Assembly (NCBI GenBank): GCA_029961685.1
Contig: JARWKL010000009.1
Coordinates: 30,071,208 to 30,135,207 of the forward strand
Reading direction: 5' to 3'
DNA length: 64,000 bases
Origin: Aristolochia californica
Taxonomy: Eukaryota > Streptophyta > Magnoliopsida > Piperales > Aristolochiaceae
Every line of letters starts with the position of its first letter. Position 1 is the stretch's first letter. The translations under genes and the position numbers were made by a program. A model generated the notes under the pieces. That model was not told the origin of the DNA. It saw nothing but the letters and a program-made list of their open reading frames with translations, and made no database searches. This document shows positions 1-11,800 of this stretch, in pieces.

Positions 1-705
1 TTTAACTGTTTTATGTAATTTAAATAATTTATTCTAGTCACACGTAATTAGTATATTAAGTTATAATCAACTGTAATCATTAATTGGTTTAATTATGCAA
101 TTTCTATAATTAATTAAATAATTAAATTTATTTATTATATTCCCTTATATTATTTTTTAATTTTTATTAATTTTATATAATTTATTTTAGTCACACGTAA
201 TTAGTATATTAATTTATAATGAATTTTAATCATTAATTGGTTAATTATACAAATTCTATAATTAATTAAACCATTATGTTTATTTATTATATTCCCTTAT
301 GTTATTTTTTAATTTTTATTAATTTTATATAATTTATTCTAGTCACGCGTAATTAGTATATTAATTTATAATGAATTTTAATAATTAATTGGTTAATTAT
401 CCAATTGTTATAATTAATTAAACCATTAGGTTTATTTATTATATTTCCCTTATATTATTTTTTAATTTTTATTAATTTTATATAATTTATTCTAGTCACA
501 CGTAATTAGTATATTAATTTATAATGAATTTTAATCATTAATTGGTTAATTATCCAATTTCTATAATTAATTAAACCATTATGTTTATTTATTATATTCC
601 CTTATGTTATTTTTTAATTTTTATTAATTTTATATAATTTATTCTAGTCACACGTAATTAGTATATTAATTTATAATGAATTGTAATCATTAATTGGTTA
701 ATTAT
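1..705. repeat. AT-rich tandem repeat, unit 152-153 bp
   Basis: About four and a half head-to-tail copies of one AT-rich unit. The landmark AGTCACACGTAATTAGTATA starts at 36, 189, 341 (one base changed), 494 and 646, so the spacing alternates 153/152/153/152. The units differ by few substitutions. No coding potential is seen. The array runs off the left edge, so its true length is unknown. It could be a small satellite block or an internal repeat of a larger element. Confidence 0.9.
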
Positions 706-1600
706 GTACTCATTCTCTTCTTTATTTAGAAAAGGACACTAGAATCTGTTTTCCGAGCACTAACACTAGAATCTGTTTTCCAGCCACTTCAACTGGCCTG
801 GACTAACACCCAAACATGAGTTGAAGTGGAAGCAATTCATCTCACTTCAATTCAATTTTCCACTTCATTTCCACTTCATTGTGGACTAACCCCCCTTACC
901 CAAAATCATTAGTGCATTCACATGATGGAAAGTGAAATCGTACTCACTCCACGGAGTGTAAAACAAGTGAATGTGAATTCTTACCCTAAACCCATTTCAT
1001 TAACCTTCACTTGCTAGTTTGACACTTTTTGCATCCCCCTCTCTTGACCTTCCCTCTCCATCCTCTCTTTCGACCCTTTCTACTTCCCAACCCTCATTTC
1101 TCTCCTCTCTCTCTCTCTCTCTCGACTCATCATCTCACCGTGCAGCCTCCTCTTGTCGTTTCTTCTTCCCCCTCTCACTGTCTCAACTCCTCTCTTTCTT
1201 CTCTCTCTTGCCATCTCAACTTTCTTTTTTCTTCCCCCTCTCATCGTTCGAACCCTTTTCCCTCTATCAAAGTCTTTTTATTTTTTATTGGTTATAATTA
1301 ATTAAACTAATAATTTTATTTTACTTCATAATTATATTATTAATTTATATTACACTAAAAACTATCTTATGTTATTAATAAAATACCATATTTATTTATT
1401 TATTATATTCATTACTATTAATACGATATTAAATTACTAATTTAAGAGTGATAAGTAAGATATTGTTAAACTAAAAATTTGATCAAGTATCTAAGCATTA
1501 TAAAAGTAAACATTTTTGTTTGAGTATTCTATATTTTATAACTAATTAAATAAATAATTTAAAATTAATCATACTTTTGAATTGGAAATTTTAATGTATT
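706..1600. other. Non-genic spacer with pyrimidine-rich tract
   Basis: A 19-base direct repeat (ACACTAGAATCTGTTTTCC) occurs near 737 and 763. It is followed by a CT-rich stretch from about 1035 to 1265 that yields low-complexity Ser/Leu/Phe/Pro reading frames on the plus strand with no recognisable domain. From 1270 the sequence is AT-rich. I see no gene. Confidence 0.6.
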
Positions 1601-2332
1601 AATTTTTTTAAAAAAATAATAACTCAAATAACTAACTTTTCAACTTAATATCACAAATGCCCAACTTTGATCGGTAAAGTGCATATGTACAGTCAAAGGT
1701 AACATGTAAGTTTTGACTGTTTACATGGTGCCACATCAACACCCGAAGAGTCTAACAACATGTCACCCACCATGTCATCAAGATAAATATTAAAAATACA
1801 TATTACTTTTTTTAATATATATATTTTTAATTAAAATATTTTAATATTTATTATATATATATTTATTTATTTATTTAAATATTTGAAGAGTAAAAAATAT
1901 TTAAATTTTTTTTTTAATATTTTTAAATATAAGGTAATAAAGCGTGTAATGATAAATTAGAATTTTAAACTCTAAAATAATTTTTCAAAAAAAATCAATT
2001 CAAAATATTTTAAATTGATAATAAAAGGTGTTAAATAGGTAAGAATAAATTTTTTAATTAATTAAGATACGAATTTTATATTTTTTTATTATAAAAAATA
2101 AGGTAGAAAATTTGTACCAACGAATAAGGATTTTAAAACTAAATTATTTTTTACTAAATATTGTATTAAATTAAATAATATATTAAATTAAAATAATTAC
2201 ATAAAGATGTTAAGATGTGTTAAAATAATCACCTTTGATTGTACACATACACAGTTGATGAGTCAAAATTGAGTATTTATGATATTAAATCGAAAATATG
2301 GCTATTTGTGTTATTATTTTAAAAAAAAAATT
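1601..2332. mobile_element. Decayed long-TIR non-autonomous DNA element
   Basis: The left end (about 1601-1760) and right end (about 2225-2332) are imperfect inverted copies. AAAATAATAACTCAAATA at the left pairs with the reverse complement of GCTATTTGTGTTATTATTTT at the right, and the similarity continues through the block containing TACAGTCAAAGGTAAC. The interior is AT-rich with no transposase. The inner TIR block (CCCAACTTTGATCGGT) and interior phrases such as AAATTGATAATAAAAGGTG recur in the 54.0-55.6 kb element, so both seem to belong to one family. No convincing target duplication was found, so the boundaries are approximate. Confidence 0.6.
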
Positions 2333-2965
2333 GGGTAGTATAATCAAATTCCCATGAAAATTCAGGGTGGCATTTTATGCCAAGACTCCTCACACCGAGC
2401 TCCCATCCGACTGCAGCTCTTCTGGGAGCGAGAACTAGGATCTGGCATAAAGGGAAGAAACGATGATGACGCCAATAATGTGAAGAAGCAAATACCGAAT
2501 AGAACACCATGTTTGAGCACAGCATACCTTATGGCCAAAGCAAATTCCGAGAAGCTTCTTCTTGTTAAGATGTAAGAAGCGGATAGAGTTCAAATTAATT
2601 CGACCAAATTCAGCTGAGAAAAATCAAGATGGTGTAAGAAGCGGAGTTTGAAACGGCTTGTTCCTCGTAATTATCTTTCTTACAGGACTAAAAAGCTAAT
2701 GCAGATTTAGAAAGAAAATTATAAAAATCTAATCCAATTTTCAGATTCTAAGCGCTCTGTCCTTGCGTGACTGCGTCTTGTTCAGCAACTTGAATCACAA
2801 ATTCAGTCCCTTCCAACTACCCATCTGCTACTTCTCCTTCCAAGTTCGTTACGTCCTCATATCTCTCGTGTTGGCTTCCAATTCTCCTCATCGGCATTCG
2901 TCTTCCATTTCTCTGGAATCAGTAGCAGCCAGTCTGTTTAGAGTCTTCGACGTTTGATTGTCTGG
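2333..2965 (+). other. Upstream region of the polygalacturonase gene
   Basis: This stretch holds the presumed promoter and 5' leader of the gene starting at 2966. The reading frames of 60-70 codons here have no recognisable domain. I did not identify a confident TATA box. Confidence 0.35.
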
Positions 2966-5068
2966 ATGATGAAGATCCACACCTGGGGAGTTAGTTTACT
3001 AGTGCTCGTGCTGCTGGGAGTTCTGGCACAGAGTATAGAAAGCCATGGTCGTTTGATATTTAACGTGGAATCCTTTGGTGCCAGAGGGGATGGAGTCACC
3101 GATAGTACTGAGGTTGCGCTCTGGTTCTTCCTGTTCGTTTTTATTTTACGGGATACCATGTTGATTAATCTTAATTTGCTGGCACTTTACCTTCTTTAGG
3201 CTTTGCTCGTTGCATGGACTGCAGGCTGTAATGAGGAGCAATCGGCAGTCGTGTTCGTTCCCAACGGGACATTCTTGATAAAACCGATCACCTTCCACGG
3301 TCCTTGCAGAGCTAATTTCTCTTTAAGGGTAAATGTCTCGCAACTTGAATCTTGCCCTCCGTTAGTCCTTGCAGTTTCAGTTTAAGCCTTTCCTCTGTTG
3401 GCCATCCCCATCCTCTCGTTCGTAGCCATCCTTGAAGGATGAGCAAGAGAATGGAAGAGCAAAGGCTCGATTCACTAACTCCAATGTTTCTCAACTCTTT
3501 AATCGTCTGGTAAGGTCGACGGCACATTGATTGCGCCTGATAAACCACAAAGCTGGGGCACTGTAAGGAGCTGGTTAACATTCACTGACCTGAAGCATTT
3601 TGCCCTACGAGGGAGAGGCACCTTCCTGGGAAGAGGACAACAATGGTGGAACGCCTCGTGTTCCTTTGTTAATAACAAGGTAACTCAATCACCAGCGCCT
3701 GCATTCAACTACGTTGACCTCTTTAACTGTTTTAGCTTAGAAAGAAAACTAAAAAAGGTTTTTTCTCATTCCCTGTCACAGAGAATCTGCACAAGGATGC
3801 CTGCTGTGAGTGTGCTGGGCTTTCTTCTCCCTCTTCAACTTTAGGATCATCGGCTGTTTAAATATTTGAAATCTTGTTTGTACTTGTTGTTTGGATTCTA
3901 GTCCTTGAGGTTTGAAGATAGCAAGCATATAAAGGTCAAGGGAGTGACGATTCTAGAGAGCCCTCATTTCCATTTACAGTTCCTCAACTGCAACCACGTA
4001 ACTGCTCTCTCGCTTCAAATAATGGCGCCTCCCACAAGTCCCCAGACCGATGGCATTCATGTTGAACGTACAAGGAACGCTCACATCCTCAATACTACCA
4101 TCGCAACTGGTTCGGAAGCCAAAAACAAACAAAAAAAGCTTCTGCTTTTGAAGTCTTTCTTATTCATTCAATTCTGAACTCTGCGCTTATTCTGCGTTTC
4201 TTGTCGTTGCCGCTGTCTGTTGCAGGGGATGATTGTGTCTCAGTAGGAGAGGGATCCGTTAATGTGACCATACGTGGACTAATGTGCGGGCCTGGACATG
4301 GAATAAGGTCTGATATATATTTTCTAGCATCGATTCTACTACTCCAGCATTATTACTCGGCTATCATGCCAGACTTCACTGGTACATTTCATCGAACATT
4401 TCAGTATAGGAAGCCTAGGGAAGCGGTACTCGAGAACTACAGTGAAGAACATCCTGGTGGATGGAGCAACGCTTACTGGAACAAAGAATGGCGTGCGAAT
4501 CAAGACATGGCAGGTAAATTAAGATGGATGAACAGCATCTTGTTAGTTTGATCATTCAAACAGCAGGACTGACAGCAGCAAACTTCCATCGTTCGTGGTG
4601 GTATTGGAGTGGCAGGGCGGACATGGATGGGCCAGAAATATTGCGTTCAGGAACATAAAGATGATCAATGTCTCTAATCCAATCGTCATCGACCAACACT
4701 ACTGTGATTCTCCTCGTCCCTGTGCAAATAAAGTAATACAACTTCAAAACAGCTGCTTTCTCCCTCATAGAACTCATTACACTGAATCGTGATAGAAAGT
4801 TGCCTTCGTTTTATTTCTTCTCTTGTTTGTGTAGACATCAGCAGTGAGGATCTCCAATATAACATTCGAAGGCATCGAGGGGACTTCACGAACAGACGTG
4901 GCTGTGAGACTGGCTTGCAGTGAGTACGTGCCTTGTAAACACATTCTGCTCAGGGAGGTCTCGCTGAAGCCCTCCGAGGAAGAGGGGATGGTCTCTTCTT
5001 ATTGCCATAATGCGCAAGGACAAGCAAAAGGAGAGGTCATGCCACCAAGCTGTCTCAGCTTAAGCTAG
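2966..5068 (+). CDS. Polygalacturonase-like glycoside hydrolase (GH28)
   Basis: A secreted pectin-degrading enzyme family; members hydrolyse alpha-1,4-galacturonan in the cell wall. Nine exons read by eye: 2966-3112, 3200-3328, 3515-3679, 3782-3805, 3902-4109, 4226-4307, 4405-4513, 4616-4732, 4835-5068. They sum to 1215 nt (404 aa), in frame, with GT-AG borders. The start ATG opens a hydrophobic signal peptide (residues about 1-28), followed by FGARGDGVTDST. Family motifs: SPQTDGIH (about 201-208), GDDC (225-228), CGPGHGISIG (245-254) and VRIKTWQ (282-288). The catalytic Asp of motif I (D205), the GDD aspartates, the GHG histidine and RIK are all present. The canonical Asn before TD in motif I is Gln here. 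Length matches plant GH28 proteins (about 380-500 aa). The exact subclade and substrate cannot be set from the sequence. Confidence 0.93.
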
Positions 5069-7200
5069 CTTTATCCCATTCTTCTGCTTCCTTTGCTCAC
5101 ACCACTGCAACTGTAAACATCTACACTGCCTGACTCGATCAAAGATTGATCCAGTTATAGTGATTTTAAAGGGAAGGAAGAAAAAACCCAGTCCTTGCAA
5201 ATTCTTGATTCTTCTTGATTCGTCTTATCTTAAGTAAATAGGAAAAATAAACCGATAAACCCTAAAGAGATTTTTTTACCACTTACCTCTTACTTTTAAC
5301 TTTATTTTTTTATTATTTATAAAAAATACAATTTATTTCTAGTGTAAATACAAAATCATAACTAATTTTCTCGTTTTTTCATATAGCAGCACAAACACAA
5401 GAAAACCGACCAGAGAGAATTTTTTCCTCTAGAAAAAATTTCCAATGAGAAAATTAGTCAAATGAAAATTGATTTTCCATTGCTTTTTTTTCTTCCTATG
5501 GTGGCAAAAACACTCCCATGGGTCTTTATTCATTTTGAGAGTTATTTAAAAATAAGAATTATAATAATCACAATCCCACAAACATGGCAAACTATTAGTC
5601 ACATTGAATTGCTACCAATTAGTATCATATTATATCTTCATCGATATGGATATGGCAGGGAAGATTATAAGTATTAATGGGAAATTGTGAAAAATGATAT
5701 TTTTTATTTGGCCGACAGAGAAAGATAGTTTATGCCAACAGGAAGGAATTATTAAGGTAAGTTTATTACATTTGGAACGTAAATCACATAAATAAAGAAA
5801 AGCGAAAGTTTATGTAAATTGGCTTTTCTATGTATGCATTTTTCTATAAATATGAATTTTTAGCAAGTGCTATATAAATTTGTCGGAAAATTAATCTTTA
5901 ATTGAGTTTTAAATTCTAGATTTATCTACAATAATGAAATTTGACCTTTTTATAGAGTTTTTAATTCTACAAGCTTAACAAAGATGATATGAATATTCTT
6001 GGTGATGCGAATTTACTTTCGGTTTTTTTTATTGACTAACACTTATTTTTGTCTAACTTCCTAGAAGAAGTGAACTCTTGATGCAAATTTTTATGTGCAT
6101 TAATATGGCTTAGTGTTAATTTTAGCAAATGAAAAATACAATATAAGAAACATAATGTTAGTTTATTTGGGTTAATAAAGTAGAGCTTAGCTGCTCTCCT
6201 GACTCCACCACTAATCTCGCTAATTCTCTTTGTTATAGCATTTTTCAAAGATTTTAACGCTTCTTAATAAATGAAGCAACGACTAAATCTTAAACAACTT
6301 AGCTTATCTAGTTACAGGTAATAATGTCATTGCTATAATTGATCATGTTGATAATCCTAAAAAATAAGTCATTTTTTTCATGCATTTAAATACTCTTGCC
6401 CTAATACATAATTAACTCTGTAATCACATCACCTTCTCTCTTGGTTTCCACTATTTCACCTTAATCGATTTATTATAGCATTTACAAAAGATTTTACAAG
6501 TTATTAATTTGTTAAGTAACAACTATGTATTGGAGAAATTGTTTAGCTGGAAACAAGTTTCCATTGTTATTATAATTAATCATGTCGATAATCCTTCACA
6601 GAATACATGAAAGTTTCATAAGCGCAATTTTCTCATAATCATCGTTTCCTTAAGAGCATCTAAGTTAGATAGTAGTAATTATTTTTAAAAAAACTAATAA
6701 GGGTGAAAGTGATTAATATTATCTAAACCTCAGGTAAGAGCTTTTGCATAAGAAAACCAGGTGAATTTTGGTTACAAGTTAGGGACTAGAATGATGCAAG
6801 GGAGGAAAGTGAAGAAGAGAGAGAGTGAAGGTCAATTGACAAAGCATGGCAATATTAGCATGTTGCACGTGCGACAATAAATGGAGAAAGGCCCAGCCAG
6901 CCTCTGGCCGCTGTTCGGGCCCGAGCCGCAATCATCCAGGCTCCAGTAATCGGAATGAGACGTGCAAGTCGGGAGTCCTAGTTTATGATTGGCTCGAAAG
7001 GGTTGAAAGAGGAATTAAGTAATATGCGAAGGGCGTTAACGCATATCCCCCGTTTACTATCGTCCTCCTCGTCCGCAAGAATCAAATAGCTTGCCCGAAG
7101 ACCCCAAAACCGATAAAAAAGTTTTTAAACGGCGGTGCAATATCAAAGCTCAATTCCTTTTTTCGATATTTTTGAATTTTCCCCACGCCAATTCCTGTTG
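5069..7200. other. AT-rich intergenic region with a diverged direct repeat
   Basis: No gene is recognised. Two diverged copies of a segment of about 240 bp lie at roughly 6180-6400 and 6420-6640. Paired phrases are TTATAGCATTTTTCAAAGATTTTA (6233) with TTATAGCATTTACAAAAGATTTTA (6472), and AATTGATCATGTTGATAATCC (6337) with AATTAATCATGTCGATAATCC (6574). The last few hundred bases form the promoter side of the HAC gene. Confidence 0.4.
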
Positions 7201-8849
7201 GGCCGTCCACCGCCCCGGGTTTCTTTTTGTTTTTTTGTTTTTTTCGTAATTTGGTTTTCCTCCAATTTGTCCGCCAATTTCGCGCTGCTCGATCCGCCGT
7301 GAATTGTGCCGTTGCTTCGCCGTACATCGGAGCTCCGATCCCTCGCCGTACGGGTTTTTTTTCCTGTCTTGCAGGATTGCGTCTTCTTGGCCAGGTTGGT
7401 TTACTACTCTTTTCTGGTGACTAAATTTCGTGATCCTCTCTAATCGTAGACTTGAGAAACTAGGGTTTGTTAGGGTTTGGACTCTACAGGAATTGTATGG
7501 TCCTTTCCTAGTGTTGTTATGCTTTACAGAGTTAATTTTACATCATTCAATGGTATCGTTGCGACTAATTGGGGCTTTTCCCGATTCGCCCTTTCCCGAC
7601 ATACATGGGTGGCTTTCGGATCCAGCTCGATCCAAAGCTTTTGTTTTTATTATTTCTCTGTCTTACTTTGTGTATTACTCCGTAACTTTAGTGGAAACCA
7701 GAGGAAGTACATATTCTTCAGGAGGATCGCCTGCACCCAGGTAATCAGTAGTTCTTGTTGAGATCTCTTGATCCTTTCTATGTTTCACAAGAGGATGGAT
7801 GTGGACAATTAGGTCTGGGATTTATTCGTTATTCTATGATTCCGTTTCAGGTGGAAATCTACTGTTTTAGCTGCATTATTTGCCGTATGATTTATGCTTT
7901 CCTGTCTTGTCTTTTGGTTGAACTTATGCTCGCTACTTACTTTAACTGCTCTTTTTGTTTAGGACCCTCACCTTTCACTAAAATCCTTTCTTTTGCATAA
8001 TTTAAAGCTCTCTGTACTTTCTTGTCATATTGCTGTTGCCTTTGTGTTGATGAAATATGTGTTGTTCCGTTTGAATCTTAACTCAGGTTGATGAGTTTGG
8101 ATTGGCTGAGTGGGCCCTACAATTGCCTTCTCTTAGCTCATCATGTTGAACAGCAGAATTTTTTTCTCTCTACTTTGTTGAAGAAGATCTGTAAAATCTT
8201 CCATCCAGTGGAATGCTACACAGTTCAAAGGAATGTGGTTTTGCACAAAGCATCATGTTCACAGTTGGGGTAGTTTAGAGTCCTTGTAATGTAACTGTAG
8301 CTTGTTTTCTTGTTCACCAAAAGCTGATGGTAGGGGACTAATGAAAAAGTTTCTTCTTAAGCCATGCATTGTACTGGAGAAACTGTTTCCTGAGTTTAGT
8401 ACCATAAGCTTCTATTCGAGTTGGAGCTTGTCCCCTATTTTCCACGTGCAAGTGCCACCCCTACTTTCTTTATTCTGTGACCTCCATTTCAAGTCTCAGA
8501 GTTTTGTTGCTGCTATTTGCATGTTTGTAGCGGTAGTGAAATTTCAATCCAGTGATTTTTTCCTTTTTCTTCTCTAAAGAATGCTTCTTTGTCAGATGCA
8601 GCTTTCACTGATTAATCATCTGCAACTCGAATATTAAGCTCTGGTGTTTTACTTCTGACGATGCCAAGGAGTTGTTGTTGGTAATGTAAAGATGAGGCTT
8701 TTGATGTCACCTGTTCGATATAGGTGCTCGTGTTGCTTTGGATTACTCTGCTATGAGAGTATTACGAATTTTGGTTGGTGTTGGCGGTCTCTGTGGTGGA
8801 TGATTCTTCTTCTAAATCTTGACTTAGTTCTATAGAAGTACGAGGAACA
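7201..8849 (+). other. Probable 5' leader (with introns) of the HAC gene
   Basis: A GC-richer first leader exon ends at a good donor (GGCCAG|GTTGGT, about 7396). The last leader intron would end at TTCTATAG (8828-8835), 14 bases before the initiator ATG at 8850. Further leader exons may lie between, but I cannot place them. Several upstream ATGs in the unspliced sequence would be removed by splicing. Inferred from splice-like signals only. Confidence 0.45.
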
Positions 8850-11800
8850 ATGCATGTACATATGTCTGGTCAGATGTCGGGGCAGGTAACTAATCAAGCT
8901 GGGTCACAGTTACCTGTGTTACCTCAGCAAAATGGCAACTCTATACCTTCCCAGATGCAAAGCCTTACTGGTTTGAGGACCATGGATCAAGACCTTCCTC
9001 CATTGCGCCAAATTATGAAAGACAAAATGTAAGTGTTTCATTTATTTTTTACTTATTTCTGATCAAGGTTCCCGGGTCATTATGGATATAGTTACGAGAT
9101 GGTCCTCACCTTACCGGTTTAAAACTAATTGTAACCATCTTTGTATTGTTTTGCTTGATGAGTTAATTGCGCTCGAGTGATGTACAAAGAATTACAAAGA
9201 GAATACAGCCTTACAGTTAATACAGCATTTCAGTTCGAACTGAGAGCATCCCAATTGATTGATGAGTTTTATTCACAACGTTTTGCTACATCTTTGATGT
9301 TCAGAGCTAATCGGAAATCTTAGCATCTTAGTTACTTTATTTATTAAACTTACCTTCTGTATAAAGAGCACGTGCGCTACCTCTTTCTTGGCTTTTTGTG
9401 CCATCTATTAATCTATTGGTCCAAGATAATTTTTTAATTATTTGTTCAGATAGAAATATGAAGATTGCATCATGTAGGCTTGACATATACTCCTCCATTT
9501 TATATATAATATCTACTCCCATAATGAAGATTTTTCTTAATGTACGTATTCCACAGGTTTATTTATCTATTCTTTGTCTTCCACATTTTAAATTAATTTT
9601 TTAAATCTTCTAACTGTTTATTTTTTTCAGTGCACAATTTTTACTGCAGAGGCAAATGCCTCAGGAAATGCGCCTTAGACTACCTGATGTTGTAAGGCGG
9701 TTGGAGGAATGGTTATTCAAGGATGCATCTTCAAAGGTTTGTCTCTGTTCTTCTGAGTTCTTGACCTTTAAAGCCAATCATATTATATGACAAATGAATT
9801 TTGTTCAGCTTGTGGTTTTCCCCCCAATATAATGTATTTTTAAGTGTTGTCTTGTTTATATCTGAAATACTTGTCTCTTCTTTTATTAGGAAGAGTATAT
9901 GAACATGGAGTCTCTGGAGCACCGTTTGCAAACTTTGGTCAAACGTTTGTTCCATCATAATCACAACCAGCATCAGCAGATATCCCATCACATGTCCTCT
10001 TCATCATCAATTGGCACAATGATGCCAACTCCTGGTATGGCCCATAGTGGTAATTCACATTCAACAATTACTTCTTCTGGGGACAATGCTATGACTAGTA
10101 CTAGCATGGTTACTCCAAATGCAATCAGTTCGGTGCTTTCATCCACAAATGGTTCAGTTGGTTTGCATGGTGGTTCCTTCAGTGCATCAGACGGTAAGTC
10201 CAACCCTGTAGTCTGTACTTTTTAAAAAATTTAAATTAATTATTTTATTTTATTTTTTATTCTTATGTTCCCCTCTCCACTGTCTTCCTCATTACCTAAA
10301 TGATGAAAGTGAATGAGGTTAACTTCTTGTGCAGGATCTCTTGTTAATGGCTATCAACACCCACCCACCAATATCTCTATGGCATCTGGTGCAAATATGA
10401 TGTCATCTATGGGCATGCCAAGAGCTCAGATGATTCCAACCCCTGGACTGAATAATACTCAACCAATGCCTATGAGTTCAGACCCTGCTAATGGAGGTGG
10501 ATTTTCTACTGTTGATTCTGTTCTGGTATCACAACAGCAACAGCCAAAGCAGTACATAGGAAATCAGAACAGCCGTATTTTGCAAAGTCTTGGTGGTCAA
10601 ATGGGTATTGGTGTGAGATCTAATCTTCAGCAAAAGGCCGCTTCATATGGTTATGGAAATGGGGCCATTAATGGTGGAATGTCATTGATTGGAAACAGTA
10701 TGCAACTGATTAATGGATCTGCTTCTTCTGATGGTTTTCTCAATGTATCTGCCTATGGTAATTCTCCAAAGCCTGTACAGCAGCATTTTGACCAGCAACG
10801 ACAGCAGCAACTAATTCATTGTAATTCTCTTTCTCTCTTTATCTTTCACAAGTTTCACATGTGCACAATCTTATGTTTATCTATTTATCTAGTTAATATG
10901 TCTGTATATACAGGTTGAGGATTTCTGTTTAATTTTTGTTTCTATGTACATCATGTAGTTCTTTTTTCTTCTTCGTAAAAATGTAATCATTCTTCCCTTT
11001 TAAGCATTTCTGAAGTTCTGATGCCAGTGTTTTTCCCCTGTCAGCATTGCCTCAGCAAATGGTTCCTTTGGCTAGTGACATGTATGGGATGAATGGAACT
11101 GACGTCTCTGGGTCAGGAAATTTGTATAACCCTACGACATCTGTTGGAGCTACCATGACTAATCAGAATATGAATCCTGTAGGGTTGCAGTCAAAGCTAA
11201 AGACGAACTCGGGCATTCTTGGTCATCAAGCCAATCTGCAGACAATGCAACAGTCATCACATCTGAAGGCGCAGACACTTGATCAGTCCCAAAAGATGAA
11301 TTTTCAATCCTCGCATTCAACTCGGGAGCAATTGATGCAATCCCAACAACAAATGCAAAGGTTTCACCAGCAGCCTTTCTCACAGTTTGCTCATCATCAA
11401 CATCAGCAGAAGCAGCAAAACCAGCAGCATCAACAACTATTGCTTAAGAATGATATTTTGAGGCAGTCGCAACTGGCATCCAATATGGGAGGTCAATTAA
11501 TACCTGAACAGGGATTGGAATCCCATAGTGAGGTTCTGCATACACAACTTCCTGAGCAGTATCATCTATCTGAGTTGCAAAATCAGTGTCAGCAGCAGAG
11601 CTCTGCTGTTGAAGATGTCTATAGAGGTTCTCAGATACTTTGTAATTCATCTAACCCTCGGGAGTATAATGTTGCTGAGTCACAGACTTCCCATCAAATT
11701 CAGTCACAGCCGAATATGCAACCTCTTCAGCAGATTGTTGAGTCGCACAATGATTTTAGCAGCCTTTCTGCAGGATCCCAATCTGAGGCACTTCTGCAAG

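Noticed and set aside
1019..1301. Two overlapping 90-aa plus-strand frames
   Set aside because: They lie in a pyrimidine-rich tract and encode only Ser/Leu/Phe/Pro low complexity; overlapping open frames of this kind are compositional.
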